Below are positions 1-10,853 of a stretch of DNA of 64,000 bases, piece after piece. Numbering within the stretch: position 1 is the stretch's first letter; each line of letters opens with the position of its first letter. The notes below the pieces were generated by a model. It saw only the letters and a list, made by a program, of their open reading frames with translations, ran no database searches and was not told where the DNA came from. The DNA comes from Brassica napus (Eukaryota; Streptophyta; Magnoliopsida; Brassicales; Brassicaceae): NCBI RefSeq assembly GCF_020379485.1, contig NW_026014897.1, positions 1 through 64,000 of the forward strand. Reading direction: 5' to 3'. The position numbers and the translations under genes were made by a program.

Positions 1-486
1 AATCGAATTGGAAATTAATTTTGTCGAGAAAAAACCTCGATCCAAAACGACAATTCGATCCACAACGAGAGTTGGCGTCTAATAGTTTACACATCTGATT
101 AGATTTGCAGCGAGATCTAGATATTTTACTATTGAATTTGAGTTTTAGGATGGGTCTTAATTAAACCCTTAGCAACTATTTATCTGGAAACTGTTTACAT
201 GTTTGATATATGGCTATAAATCATTCATTTGTTAATCCTCTTCCTTCTTTTTCATTGGTCAATCTGTGAAAATTAAGATTGTCATTTCTGAACATTGTTT
301 TTCATAATCCTATGGCCTAAAATCAATCTCGTTGATCTTATCCATTCTTTCATTTCCTCTCACCAGTAATCTAAGAGCATCTACATTATCGAAACAAGGA
401 ATCCTCGAACTCTTTAAATAATTCAAAGTTGATAAATATACAAATTGTTATACATAGAAGAGTAAGGATCAAGCCATTGAAATCTT
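1..486. other. 3' flank of the transporter gene
   Basis: Non-coding, A/T-biased sequence downstream of the minus-strand transporter gene. It should contain the 3' UTR near 300-486. I see no ORF, repeat or RNA gene here. Confidence 0.5.
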
Positions 487-3133
487 TTAAGCATCATCAA
501 TATCACAAAGAAGGAAATATTTGTTAAGATTGAAAGGCAAAGAGTAAAACTCTTCACTTCTAGTATGATTTAAACGACATGAAACGATCCCACCAAACAC
601 CCCTCGGTCTTTCCTCGTGGCAATATCTTTAGATGACAATGTTACATCAAGAAAGAATGCTAACATCCCGGAAACAAATGCTTCAGAAGAGAATGGAACA
701 TTGATCATATCATTGAACTGTGAAGAACAACAAGGAAAACAATCAGGCATTATCATAAGCTAGAGGATTTCAGAGAATTAACAGTATGTTTGTTTTTTTT
801 TTACCCATCTGGCTTTTGTATGAACTGGTCCATACTTATTAATAGCTGTATACTCGTTGAAGTATTGTGGTATTGATAATCCCATGAAAACCGAGAAACC
901 AAGAATGAATTTTGTTCTGAAGCTATTTAGATTGCAGAACTGAAGTAAGCTTAGACCACCAGCACCTGAAATTATTATTCATTTGAATCTTAGAAATACT
1001 CATTAGCGGTTTCAAACCAAGAAAGACGTTTAAAGAAACATACCAACATATGCAAAGAACAGGCAATACAATGCTGCAAATATAGGAGCTGGAATAGAAG
1101 CAAAGACGGCTCCAAATTTTCCAAGAATGGAGAAAAAGATCATGAAACCAGCTGAAATTTGAACTACCCTTCTGCTACCAACGCGTGTTAGCGCTAACAA
1201 ACCAGCATTTTCTCTGTAAGTCCATCAGAAAAGCCATTAGAATTTTCAGCAAAGACTGTTGTGACGGACTTCATCTGGTTTTTAGAGGAATGTGTCTTAC
1301 ACTGATACAGATGCTCCATTTCCTGCTCCAAATAATCCACATAGAAGAACTCCAACACCCTATATACATAAATGTATATGCCATAAATACACAATCTTAG
1401 AGCAATGGCGATAAAACACATTGAGGTCAATGTTTTACAATATTACCTGCCAACCGATTCCACGGCTGAGAACAGACGGTGGGGGAGGAGTTGCGCTTGC
1501 AAACCTTGATACAGCAATGTAAGTCCCTGTGGACTGTTTCCAAGAATCACAAGAGCAAGAACATGAACACGCTCAATGAAATAAGTATGAAATTTAAGAC
1601 AAGTGTTTAGTGATGTTGCATCCAAAAGGAAAGATGTTTAGATGAATGCTAACCTCAACAAGTGAAACAAATGAAATAGCCATCATAGCAAAAGCTTCAC
1701 CAGCATGAAATGTTGGGGCTCCCCATTGGAAAGGATAAGACACTCTTATCCTGGAATTATCAAGATAACATCAATACTGTAAGAATGTAGCACAATGCCA
1801 CTAGAGAATGGTCAAAGATAAAAGAATCATTTCATTACCATGGGGTGCCGCTTATGATGCCAGATCGATCTGTTCTGCAACTTGTCTGAGTGTTGGTTCC
1901 TGCATGCTTATAGGTCCCACCAATGGTGAGAAGATACGCGTAAATCCAGACAATAATCACAGAAGAAATCACAGCAAATCGATGGAAAACATCTCTCTTT
2001 CTCCTCGCATGAGATGAGGAATATACTGAAGAAAGAAGCCAAAACAAATGAATCTGGTTAACATCTGTTTAGAAATAACAAGAAGAGCATTGCACAAGCT
2101 TTAACCTGAGAGAATATGAGTAGAAGGATAATCTCAGGCAATCCAATCTCAATGCATTTAGCTAGCTGCAAGAAAATAAGAAACTCAGTGCTCAAGAAAA
2201 TGTCATAAAAGCTAATGAGAGAAGCAATGACACACCAGAGGGAAACCGAGTTCATAAAGTCCAAAACCTGCGAGGGCAACCAGAGGAACTGCAGAGAGAG
2301 GACTCAAGAGCCTTGAGAGAGAAAAAAACATTAAGAAGTAGCACAAGAGAATCTGTTGGTGTGAAAAATCGTCTAAGCTAACCTAACTACATTGCGCCAT
2401 AGGCCGCTGAAGCCAACAACGATCTGAAGAAGCGAGGCAACGATAAGAGCACCTTGTATTCCACGCATGATCCTCTCAAACTTCTGCAATGTTTTACTCA
2501 AATCAATGACTAAAACATAACAGAGAAACAAATTAAATCCTCAGACTAACCTCTTGAGGATCCAAAATGTCGTTGTACCGAGCAGCCAAGATGATCGAAA
2601 GCGTGGTTGGTACATAAGAGTAAGAGGCTCCAATAACGGCAGGAAGACGAGTTCCAAAGAAGCTTTGTAATAAAGTGTTGAGTCCAGAAACAAATAGCAA
2701 TGTCTGAATCATCTTTGCCTTCTCCTCCTACAACAAATGAACACACATCCATAGACATTAAAGAACAGAGCTTTTCAACAATGTTCATGGGAACTGATTT
2801 GTCTGAGAAAAAAGACTTACGTTTCCTCCACCCATTTGTGGAACTAAAGATGTTGGGATGAGTACCGTTGTTCCAAGCATCACCAAGTAATGCTGAAACC
2901 CCAAAAGTATTGCCTCAGCTGATCCAAAAAAGAAACAGTGATTCTTGATCAGTTATATTACATATGACACTTGCACAAATGATGTGAAATTAGGAGAGAA
3001 GAGGGTTACGCCAAGGAGGAGGACTGGTGGCGCAATAAGAGATAGAAGTAAGTTGATCTTTCACCGGATGTGGCTGAAGCTCATCCTGTTTTGGGGGCAG
3101 CGCTGCTCCTCCTCCTTCACCACCACCGGCCAT
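487..3133 (-). CDS. NAT7: Nucleobase-ascorbate transporter, NAT7-like, with frame breaks
   Basis: A multi-pass membrane transporter of the NAT/NCS2 family, expected to move purine or pyrimidine bases across a membrane with protons. Thirteen coding exons with GT-AG borders can be placed: 3010-3133, 2821-2918, 2551-2727, 2383-2483, 2236-2311, 2106-2165, 1839-2025, 1654-1750, 1447-1533, 1301-1359, 1044-1213, 805-965 and 487-717. The start is the MAGGG peptide at 3133. Family blocks are clear: PPPWPEAILLGFQHYLVMLG, LPAVIGASYSYVPTT, the SVSVENAGLLALTRVGSRRV signature, and FCNLNSFRTKFILGFS. The SEEFYSLPFNLNKYF tail is typical, but the usual PSV end is lost. Wording is closest to Arabidopsis NAT7 from memory, so the paralogue is less certain than the family. 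Exon 7 changes frame near 1992-2000, and the last exon has indels near 594, 567 and 511. The coding sum is 1628 nt, not a multiple of three. This is either a young pseudogene or an assembly with homopolymer errors. Confidence 0.85.
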
Positions 3134-3313
3134 TTTCTTTCACTTCTGATGAAAAACTCAAAAGCAACTCAGAGAGAGAGAGAGTGATGTTGGAGCTGTT
3201 TACACCGAAAGTGCTGAAAATGTTGATGAAAGTGAGAAAGTGAAAGAAGAATAAGAAGATGAAGTGAGAACAGAGAAAGACATTTGTGGGGAATTTACGT
3301 TAGAAGAAACCGT

Positions 3314-3325
3314 CAATATAAAGAA
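3314..3325 (-). promoter_or_regulatory. Candidate TATA box of the transporter gene
   Basis: On the minus strand this reads TTTATATTG, about 185 bp upstream of the ATG. It leaves room for a 5' UTR that includes a GA microsatellite at 3170-3185. Position and base content fit a plant core promoter; nothing else supports it. Confidence 0.35.
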
Positions 3326-3934
3326 AGAAACGTCAAAAGAGTAGATTTTGCGCGTCTTCTTTAAGACTTTTGAAAAGAAAGAACCACTTGGAGAACACGG
3401 AACCCATGCAAAGCTTAAATGTGAAGAGGAAGAGGAAAAGAGACATTTAAAGTACTTTTAAATTTTAAGAGAATTTAACTCTAGAAACTAGGACATTGAG
3501 TGCCGATTAAGATTTAGATATCGTTGTCACTTTTAATAAAACTTAATATTGTAAAACTGAAAAATATTACTTGTACAAAAAAACATTAAGGCTCTCTGAT
3601 CCGTTTAACTTTCACAAAAAAACTGAAGTATATATTTTTTTACAAAACTGACAAATATTACTTGTACAAATGAAAACAATTGACAAAGACATATAATGCT
3701 TTCAGTTTAAGAATTGTTCAAAACGTTTCTACCAAATTACGCACCAGCGTCGGCAACTCTTAGTGTTTCGTCCCTCGTCAGCCAAAGACAAGAGTTGGAA
3801 AGGCCTCGAGTGCAAACATCAACGACCGGAACAATATTTTTTTTAAATGATTTACAGAAAATAGGGTGGGCGATTGGGCGGCATAACCAAAAAACAAGCA
3901 GAATTAGTTATCTAACCAAAAATAAAATATCTCT
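3326..3934. other. Intergenic, upstream of the transporter
   Basis: AT-rich spacer between the transporter promoter and the Copia LTR. A roughly 27-bp direct repeat (core ATATTACTTGTACAAA) occurs near 3553 and 3644. The last five bases, TCTCT, are the left target-site duplication of the Copia element. No gene seen. Confidence 0.5.
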
Positions 3935-4076
3935 TGTTATGAACAAGATTGTAGATGGATTATAACCAAGAGATTATGATTTGTAATTTTTCCATTTATC
4001 TATGACGGTGTAATCTCCCATATAAGTAACCTCTATGTTGTGAATAAATATACACTTTTCCATTACTTTTATAACA
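3935..4076 (+). repeat. Copia 5' LTR
   Basis: 142 bp with short inverted ends TGTTAT/ATAACA. It contains TATATAAG-like sequence near its 3' half and AATAAATA upstream of the end, as a minimal LTR promoter and poly(A) signal would. Its partner is at 18282-18423. Confidence 0.92.
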
Positions 4077-5787
4077 CGTTATCAGCACGAAACTCTAAAT
4101 CCCTAAGCTAATACCCAAATCGAAAAACCCTAAAACCCTAACCCTAGCCGGCGATCCGACGAACCCTAAACCCCGATCGCGTCTCTTGTTCCCGCATCTG
4201 TTCCAGCTCGCGCCCCCGATCAGTTTCAGCCCAAGGCGTTCCTGATCCTAGCTCAGACGTTCGCGACCCGAGAGCAGCTCCAGCACGCGACCTCTTCCTC
4301 GTTCGCGACAGCATCAGACAGCTCGCGTCCGACGATCAAGGCGTTCCCGATCAAGCAACAAAGGACGTCCGCGACCCGATAGAAGCGACTCGATCCATTC
4401 CAGCTCGCGTCCCGTTCGTGTCCAGCTCGCGGCTCAACTCCTTTGGTGGTCCGATTCAACAATCATCTAAGGTTAAAAGGTAATTCAAAACCTAAGAACC
4501 CATAATCGAACATGGATTGATTGATAAAGAATGAAACCCTAAAACCCTAATCTTTATGAATAAAAACCATAGGGTAATAGATCAAAAATCCTAATTGAGT
4601 AAATCGAAGCTCTAAAAGTTCGATACCCCAAACCCTAAATCATGTTCCTACCTGATTAAAACCCCAAATCGGTTTTTACTAATTAAAATCCGATAAAACA
4701 TAACCCTATATCTTTAAACCCTAAATAATATAAGTATCCAATTAATTATGTTATAATTATCAAATCACATATTAAAACCCTAATCGAATATTTTGAAATC
4801 AAAACTGTTTTCGGTTTTGATCATTGAGGTTTTAAATCTGATTGAATCTGATGCTATGTTGCTAGAATTGTTTGACCGTTAAATTGATAGATTTATTTTC
4901 TCATCATGCTTGGTTAATTGTTCATCTGATTTAAAATTTTTTAAACCGACCAGCCTGTAAAACATTGATTGAATCCGATAGGTTGCTAGCTTGCTTTGCT
5001 TATATAATCCGATAGGTTGATAGATTGATTGAGGTTTACTTGTTTAAAATCCGAATGATCTGATTGCATGATTCTTGAGGTTTAATATCATCTGCTAGGA
5101 TTGATAGTTTTGTAATCTGATCTGTTTTAAATAGAAACCCTAAATAATCCGTATGATAGGTTATATTGATCTGATTTGGATGTCTTTGAGAATTGAGAAT
5201 CCGTATGCTAGGTTGATAGATTCATGATAAAATCTAATGTCTTGAGGTTTAAGATTGTATGCTAAGTTCGATTAAATTGATTGATCTGATTATATGTTTT
5301 TGAGGTTTGATAAATTCGGATACTAGATAAATTATTTACACATGGTTTATGCTAAATACCAATCAGCCTTGAAACTGATTCATTGAAATTCATGCTTGAA
5401 ATCTATATTCTAGTATTGCTAAAATCAGCCTTGAAACTGATTCATTGAAATTCATGCTTGAAATCTATATTCTAGTATTGCTAAAATCAGCCTTGAAACT
5501 GATTGAGTGATTAATAAATCTTTTTACTAGTCTTGCTAAAATCCATTGATTGTTAAACCCTAATTGCATGATTAATTGAATCCGTTTTTGCTAGTCTTGA
5601 TAAACCATAATATTATGAGCACATAGAAATAGTATTGCTGAGACTTGCTAGAAATTGACTGATTGATTAAATGCCTTTAAGATTGATAGTCTCATTGTCC
5701 TCACAAGATTGAAATCCGAATTGATTGTTTTTAAGAGTAAGGCCGCATGAAAATTATACCTAAATATTGAGTGATATATGATTTGAG
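4077..5787 (+). other. Copia untranslated leader
   Basis: A 1.7-kb non-coding leader between LTR and gag. It opens with CGTTATCAGCACGA at the primer-binding position. Short telomere-like AAACCCTAAACCCTA runs lie at 4120-4170 and recur to about 4760. A GC-rich stretch of TCGCGACCCGA-type words spans 4150-4450. The rest is AT-rich with GATTGATTTGAT-like words. The small ORFs here look like chance. Confidence 0.6.
5361..5510 (+). repeat. 62-bp tandem repeat in the Copia leader
   Basis: Two and a half copies of a 62-bp unit starting AATCAGCCTTGAAACTGATT, at 5361, 5423 and 5485. The first two copies are almost identical, so the duplication is younger than most of the element's decay. Confidence 0.85.
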
Positions 5788-6634
5788 ATGTCGAAAATCA
5801 ACCTGGATTTTGCTGCCCTAAATCTCTCTGGAGATAATTATTTACGGTGGGCATTGGATACAAAGATTATCCTAAAGTCAAAAAGACTTGGTGAATGTAT
5901 CATAGAAGGCAATAATGCCAATGAGAAAGATTGATACATGGCAATATTAATTATTAGCCATCATCTTATTAAGAGTCTCAAAGATCAGTATCTGACTATA
6001 GAGAATCCTCTAGACCTTTGGACAGAGTTAAAAATCGAGATATGATCACCAAAGAACGGTGTTATTACCAAATGCCCTATTTGATTGGAGGAATCCCAGA
6101 ATCCAGGACTATAAGTCCGTGGATGAGTCTATTGCTAGCTGGGCAAAATAATGGATTACTGATGAGAAACAGTGAATTGAGACCTCCTGGATTAACCCCA
6201 TTACCTGATACCAATAAGGCCGCAGAAGAAAAAAAAAAGGTAACCACGTCCAGAATGATAGACCACACGGTCATGGCCGTGGAGGGTGGAAAGGACGTGG
6301 CCATGGCCACTATAACACATTTGGCTGTGGGAATCACTATGGCAGAAGCCTTGGGTATCAACCCAATTTGAGCCATGGTCAAGGCAGTGGCCGTGGTATA
6401 TCCTTTAAACCACAAAGCTCGACCAAATCAGTGTGCCATAGATGTGGAATGGGGAACCATTGGGCTAAGATATGAAGGACTCCCAAACATTTTTGTGACC
6501 TCTATCAAAGAGAGTCTGAAATGGAAGAATCCTGAAACCCACTTGGTCTATAAAGATGGTGAAAATAATTTCGAACATGATCAAGATGATCTTATGGAAT
6601 ATGAGACTTATGATTGCCTAAAAGAATCAAGTTG
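5788..6634 (+). pseudogene. Copia gag remnant
   Basis: Begins MSKINLDFAALNLSGDNYLRW, the usual Copia Gag N-terminus, in which the aromatic NYLRWA block is conserved. A stop follows after about 47 codons near 5931. Homology then continues in changing frames through a Gly/Arg-rich region (6260-6410) to a CCHC zinc knuckle (CHRCGMGNHWAKI) at 6429-6470. The last cysteine of the knuckle has become a TGA stop. An acidic tail (DGENNFEHDQDDLMEYETYD) ends the region. Gag would form the particle shell around the RNA; this copy cannot. Confidence 0.8.
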
Positions 6635-8251
6635 ATAATCTGATTTCGCCATCAAACTTGTGTGATTGCTTTGCTTGTATGCTTTCTCTGATTTTTATCT
6701 CCTTGAATTTATTTCTATTACATTGTCTGCTTAGATTAAATGAATGAATGATTTTTCTATATGAGTACACTCAAAAACACCAATATAAGTACTAAAGCAG
6801 GTATCGCCAGTCTGAAAGAAGACTATGGCTAGGCTAATATATTATTGCCTAAGGGTATGCATCTAGAAATCAGTGATGCTTTATATTCACCCAGCTCTAA
6901 GAGCAAGAGCAGCCTATTGAGTTTTAAAGATATAAGAATGAATGGTTTCCATATTGAAACAATGGGCGAAGGAAACAAAGAGTTCCTTCAGATATATGTA
7001 TAAAATCGCCCAAGGCCATAATAAGTCCGAAAGACTATACCTGCATTCTCTACTGACCTAGACTATGCATAGATTAGTATGATAGAGGCTAAAAGCCTGC
7101 GAAAATATACACTTTATGGCACGACCGGATTGGCCATCCTGGTCCAAACATGATGCAAAAATTGATATTCAAAAGGCACACATTAAAAGATAAGAAGAGT
7201 TATCCCAAAGAATCTCACGTGTGTAGCATGTACACAAGGGAAACTCATTAGGCTATCACCAGTAAAACGGTTACGAGCCCTTTTTCACAAATAAAGACTA
7301 TATGTCTAGATAATACTGGTGAATACATGTCCCAAGCGTTTAAATTATTATGGTATGTCCATAGGGGTAAGTGTGGACAATTCTGTGATATATGTCCATA
7401 CCAAGAACGGATAGACCATAACTTATGAGGTCAAAACTCCCATTCACAGCTTGGGCCACACGAAATTTACATGCACCTAAATTCATACACATAAGGCCAT
7501 TTAGTGATCATAGATATCCCATATCACAATTATTAACGGGTCAAGAGCCAGACATACCCCGGATGGGGATATATGTTGGATATGATTCTCCCACAATAAT
7601 AAAGTACTTTGAGCCAACTATGGGTGATTATATTTGAGGCCAGGTACACAAATTATTTTAAGACCAGGAGGAGAAAAAAATAATAAAGCTGGTAAAAGAA
7701 TGGTAAAAGAAATAGAATGGAATCAACCATCAATGTCTTGGCAAGATCCTCGGATTAAAGAATGTGAAATAGACGTCCAAAGACTATATATTTACAAAGC
7801 TAGCTAATCAAATGCCAGACACATTTGCTGACCCGAAAAAGAATGACTAAATCATATATAAACCAGCTTGTAAAGCACCAACGAATTTGATGTCCAAGAA
7901 GAGACACAGTCAAGTTGCTACAGAGTCTAGACAACGTATGAAACGTGGTAGACCAAATAGGTTCCAAAAGATAAGAATCCTCAGAAACAAAAGAAAGGTG
8001 CAGAGAATGATAATCAAAATCCAAATCCGAGGTTACTAAGGAAACCATCCCAGGCAGGGAGATAAGTCCGGCCGGCTCTAAGGTACAAGTACCAAACAAT
8101 GTAGCTTGGGACGCCAAGCTGCAAAGTATTAAAGGTCCTGATAATAATGAATCTCAATCGATTATATCATGTCTGGAACATAATAGAACCAATAAGGAAT
8201 GTCGACATAAGATGATTTATTTGCATACAAGGTAGCACTTGAATTTATGAA
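6635..8251 (+). pseudogene. Copia pol N-terminal remnant (GAG-pre-integrase and integrase)
   Basis: Scattered pieces of the Copia polyprotein in all three frames. Near 7115 the pre-integrase motif WHDRIGHPGPNMMQ is readable. Integrase fragments follow at 7290-7340 (KTICLDNTGEYMSQAF, holding a catalytic Asp and surroundings). The block with YEVKTPIHS-like, GQEPDIPRMGIYVGYDSP sequence at 7425-7637 is the integrase C-terminal part. A Lys-rich linker follows at 7940-8040. The text stops at EFMN where the Gypsy element inserted and resumes at 17028. The protease region is not recognisable. Confidence 0.75.
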
Positions 8252-9343
8252 TGTGGGAACCGAAATTCACACCGTCGATTATAAAAAATAATAATGGAGC
8301 AAAACTGAGTGAACCCGTTTTTCCTTGAAGGTCCAAATTCTCTGCGTAATCACTTTAGAACGATAAAAAGATAGATAATCGCTCAGAGGCGTTTTATTGA
8401 ATAGTATGAATACAAGATTTCTCCGAGAGGAGTAGAGATATGCTAACTATCGGAACAACATGACAAGAGGCGGCCAAGACGTCCTAAGGCTTGCCGTGCT
8501 AGTCTAACCACCTAAGCCCTGAGTTCTCTAAGCTAGCAGGAGTTCTCTAAGTCTAAATTCTCGGATCCCCTTTTCTTCTGCTCCTGCTCTCCTTATATAG
8601 TCGCTCTAGGTCGGTGGTCCATCCTTCGCCTTCGCGCCCAAGTCTATCTCTTTTGGGAATATTCCATTTTTCGTCGATCTTGATAGTTATCCTCGAATCT
8701 TTACATTTATCTTTGGAAACTTAGCATTTATCGTATTTCTGCGAGTTAGGACAAACCATCATAACTTTTATGGGCTCGAATACCTTCTGAGAGCGTAGAT
8801 GGGCCTCTAGACCAGTTGGATCCTTGCGGACCGTTCTTAGGCCTTTTGGCGTTTATACGATTTCTCTGTTTTAGTCATAAAACTTCGAGAATAACTTTAA
8901 TCAAAACGAAACGAGAAGTATATGGTCCCGAAGGTCGGATATCACAGCTATACGGATGATACGGGAGTCGAAGTAAGTCGGACAGGCCGGGATCAGGTCG
9001 AGCTCGCCGGGCGAGCCGACTCGCGTGACGGCCGAACTCGCCGGCGAGCACAACCACACGACGGTTCAGCTCGCCGGCGAGCTGACCGGCGCGATGGTTG
9101 AGCTCGCCGGGCGAGTGCAACCACACAACGGTTCAGCTCGCCGGCGAGCTGACCGGCGCGATGGTTGAGCTCGCCGACGAGCTGACCCGCGTGATGGTTC
9201 AGCTCTCCGGCGAGTGGCTTTTGTGCTGGATTCGCTCGTTCGTTCACTTCCGATCTTTCTTTCAGTGAATGTTTTGCGAGAAATCCGTGAATAAGAAATA
9301 ATCATAGCCGTTGATTTCGAAATAACCATTTTTGACCCCAACA
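8252..9343 (-). repeat. Gypsy 3' LTR (1092 bp)
   Basis: In element orientation it starts TGTTGGGGTCAAAAATGG and ends GGTTCCCACA. It is about 99 bp longer than its partner at 16035-17027. The extra length is an expanded GC-rich repeat at 9040-9210 with a 67-bp period (GGTTCAGCTCGCCGGCGAG at about 9063 and 9130). Confidence 0.92.
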
Positions 9344-9362
9344 GTTAGCCCCCCAGCCCGTA
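9344..9362 (-). promoter_or_regulatory. Gypsy polypurine tract
   Basis: On the minus strand GGGCTGGGGGGCTAAC sits directly against the start of the 3' LTR. This is where plus-strand DNA synthesis would be primed, and it confirms the element's minus orientation. Confidence 0.8.
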
Positions 9363-9461
9363 AGACGCGGAGACAATTTTGTGGGCGAATGATGTGAATT
9401 AGAAATCGCAATCTTTGGCTAAGAATATTTATTGCGGAAATCTACGTCACCCTCATATCCT

Positions 9462-9470
9462 TATAAGTAG
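9462..9470 (+). promoter_or_regulatory. TATA box of the antisense ORF
   Basis: TATAAGTAG is followed by a CT/CA-rich leader (CACTCCTCATTCTTCACAC) and an ATG 72 bp downstream at 9542. Spacing and base content match a plant polymerase II promoter facing away from the LTR, opposite to pol. Confidence 0.55.
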
Positions 9471-9541
9471 CAACTCACCACTCCTCATTCTTCACACATC
9501 TCTTTCCTCACATTCTCTTTCCTTCAAACTACCTATCAAGA

Positions 9542-10853
9542 ATGTCTTCCTCCCCAAGTGAAAAGAAAAGCTCCGACGTCGAGATGGGTGAGGCCAACTC
9601 GGCACTTCCGACTCCGGCCATGCATGAAGCTACTCCAACCTTCGTTGCCGGGTTTCTTTCTTTCAAAGAGAGACTGTCTAGACGCAGTGCCGAGAAGGAA
9701 GGGGGTCGGATTCAGCCTGAGGTGCCGGCTATCCTTTCTTCGCCTGCGATGTCGACCTCGGCTGGAGGAAACAAGTCCCCTGGTGATGCCACGCCCCTCA
9801 CAGAATCGGCCATGGTTCCTGTTCAAGTTTCGGAGGTCTCGGCTCAACCCTCGGGCTCTTCGACAACACCAGTCCCAGCTCCTAAGGAGGAGAAGGCGAC
9901 GTAGTTGATGCCTCCGCCTTTGGATAGGAAGGAGATCGTCCTAGGGCTTTCCGCATCCAGTGCTGCTCCTTTGACCAAAAGTCGCAAGAGGACTGGCGCT
10001 GCGACCGAGACCATCAAGAAGAGGAGATGTACCGCTGGCGCGGAAGGGGAGCCCTCGGGACCTTTGTTGCAACATCGTGCCAAGGTTTATTTTGACTATT
10101 TTCAGCATAAGCCACCTTGTTCTACGATTATCTTGACCCTTATTTCATGTATAGTTTGTATCCCTGATTGACGGGATGCTCAGCGACTGCGGATCAGGGA
10201 TAGAGCGTTCGACAAGGGGCCTGGCTGAATCGCGAGAGGCATTGAAACAAGCCGAGGCCGCGTTGAAATCTACTGAAGCTGCTCGTGCTGTTGAGCTCTC
10301 TCAGATGGAGGTTGGGGTCAGCGATCTCGAGCGGGACCTCGGAAAGTCGGCGAGCGCATTGTTCAAGCTGAAGAAAGAGAAGAAGAGCAAGGCTTCCGAA
10401 GTCCATCGTCTCCAGCGTGAAATTCAGAACCGAGAAGAGTCGAGGACTGTTGTTTCGAGGGATGATTTTCACGCTCGCCTGACGAGGATGGCTGTTCTGT
10501 TTGATTCCCTCACGGCAGTCCGTGAGAAGGACCTGGCTCTGGCGAGCGTCGAGGGAAGCCTGAACGAGATCCACCTGCTCGAAGGCGACATGGCTCCGAA
10601 TCTGGACTCCGAAGAAGCCAGGCTGTTGTCTCGCAAGGAGGAGTTGATGTCTTCTGACGGGGACTTCGACTCGATCCTCTCTCAGCTGCAGTTCGAGTGC
10701 ACCCTCACGCCGTGTCCGGGAGAGACCGAGGGGCAAGGCCCCGTGGCTGAAGAAGGTGGAGATGTTGCGAGCGGGAGAGGAAACGACGAAGCGGCCGAGG
10801 GAGGCAATGACTGTGGGGTTGAGGATGAAGGTGGTGCTCTGAGGAGTGCTTAG
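9542..10853 (+). CDS. Antisense additional ORF of the Tat-like element, interrupted
   Basis: Reads opposite to pol, in the gap between integrase and the LTR. The first segment (9542-9904) starts MSSSPSEKKSSDVEMGEANS and is Ser/Pro/Thr-rich. An in-frame TAG at 9902 is followed in the same frame by PPLDRKEIVLGLSASSAAP and a basic RKRTGAATETIKKRRC patch resembling a nuclear localisation signal, to about 10084. GTTTAT there could be a donor, with an acceptor near 10183. The second segment (10176-10853) is a Glu/Lys/Ala-rich coiled coil (residues about 10-100) with an acidic Gly-rich tail. The two parts do not join in frame with the obvious splice sites, so a frameshift or another intron border is likely. 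Antisense ORFs at this place are known for plant Tat elements; their role is not established. Confidence 0.6.

Noticed and set aside
4120..4170. Interstitial telomere repeat
   Set aside because: The AAACCCTAA runs are few and irregular, and lie within the Copia leader; no telomere fusion is implied.
4253..4462. Minus-strand 69-codon ORF in the Copia leader
   Set aside because: It lies in low-complexity TCGCGACCCGA-type sequence, has no family resemblance, and runs against the element.
8875..9341. Overlapping Arg/Ala-rich ORFs (GELNHRAGQLAGELN type) in the Gypsy LTR
   Set aside because: They are translations of the GC-rich tandem repeat, lie within an LTR, and occur in several frames at once.
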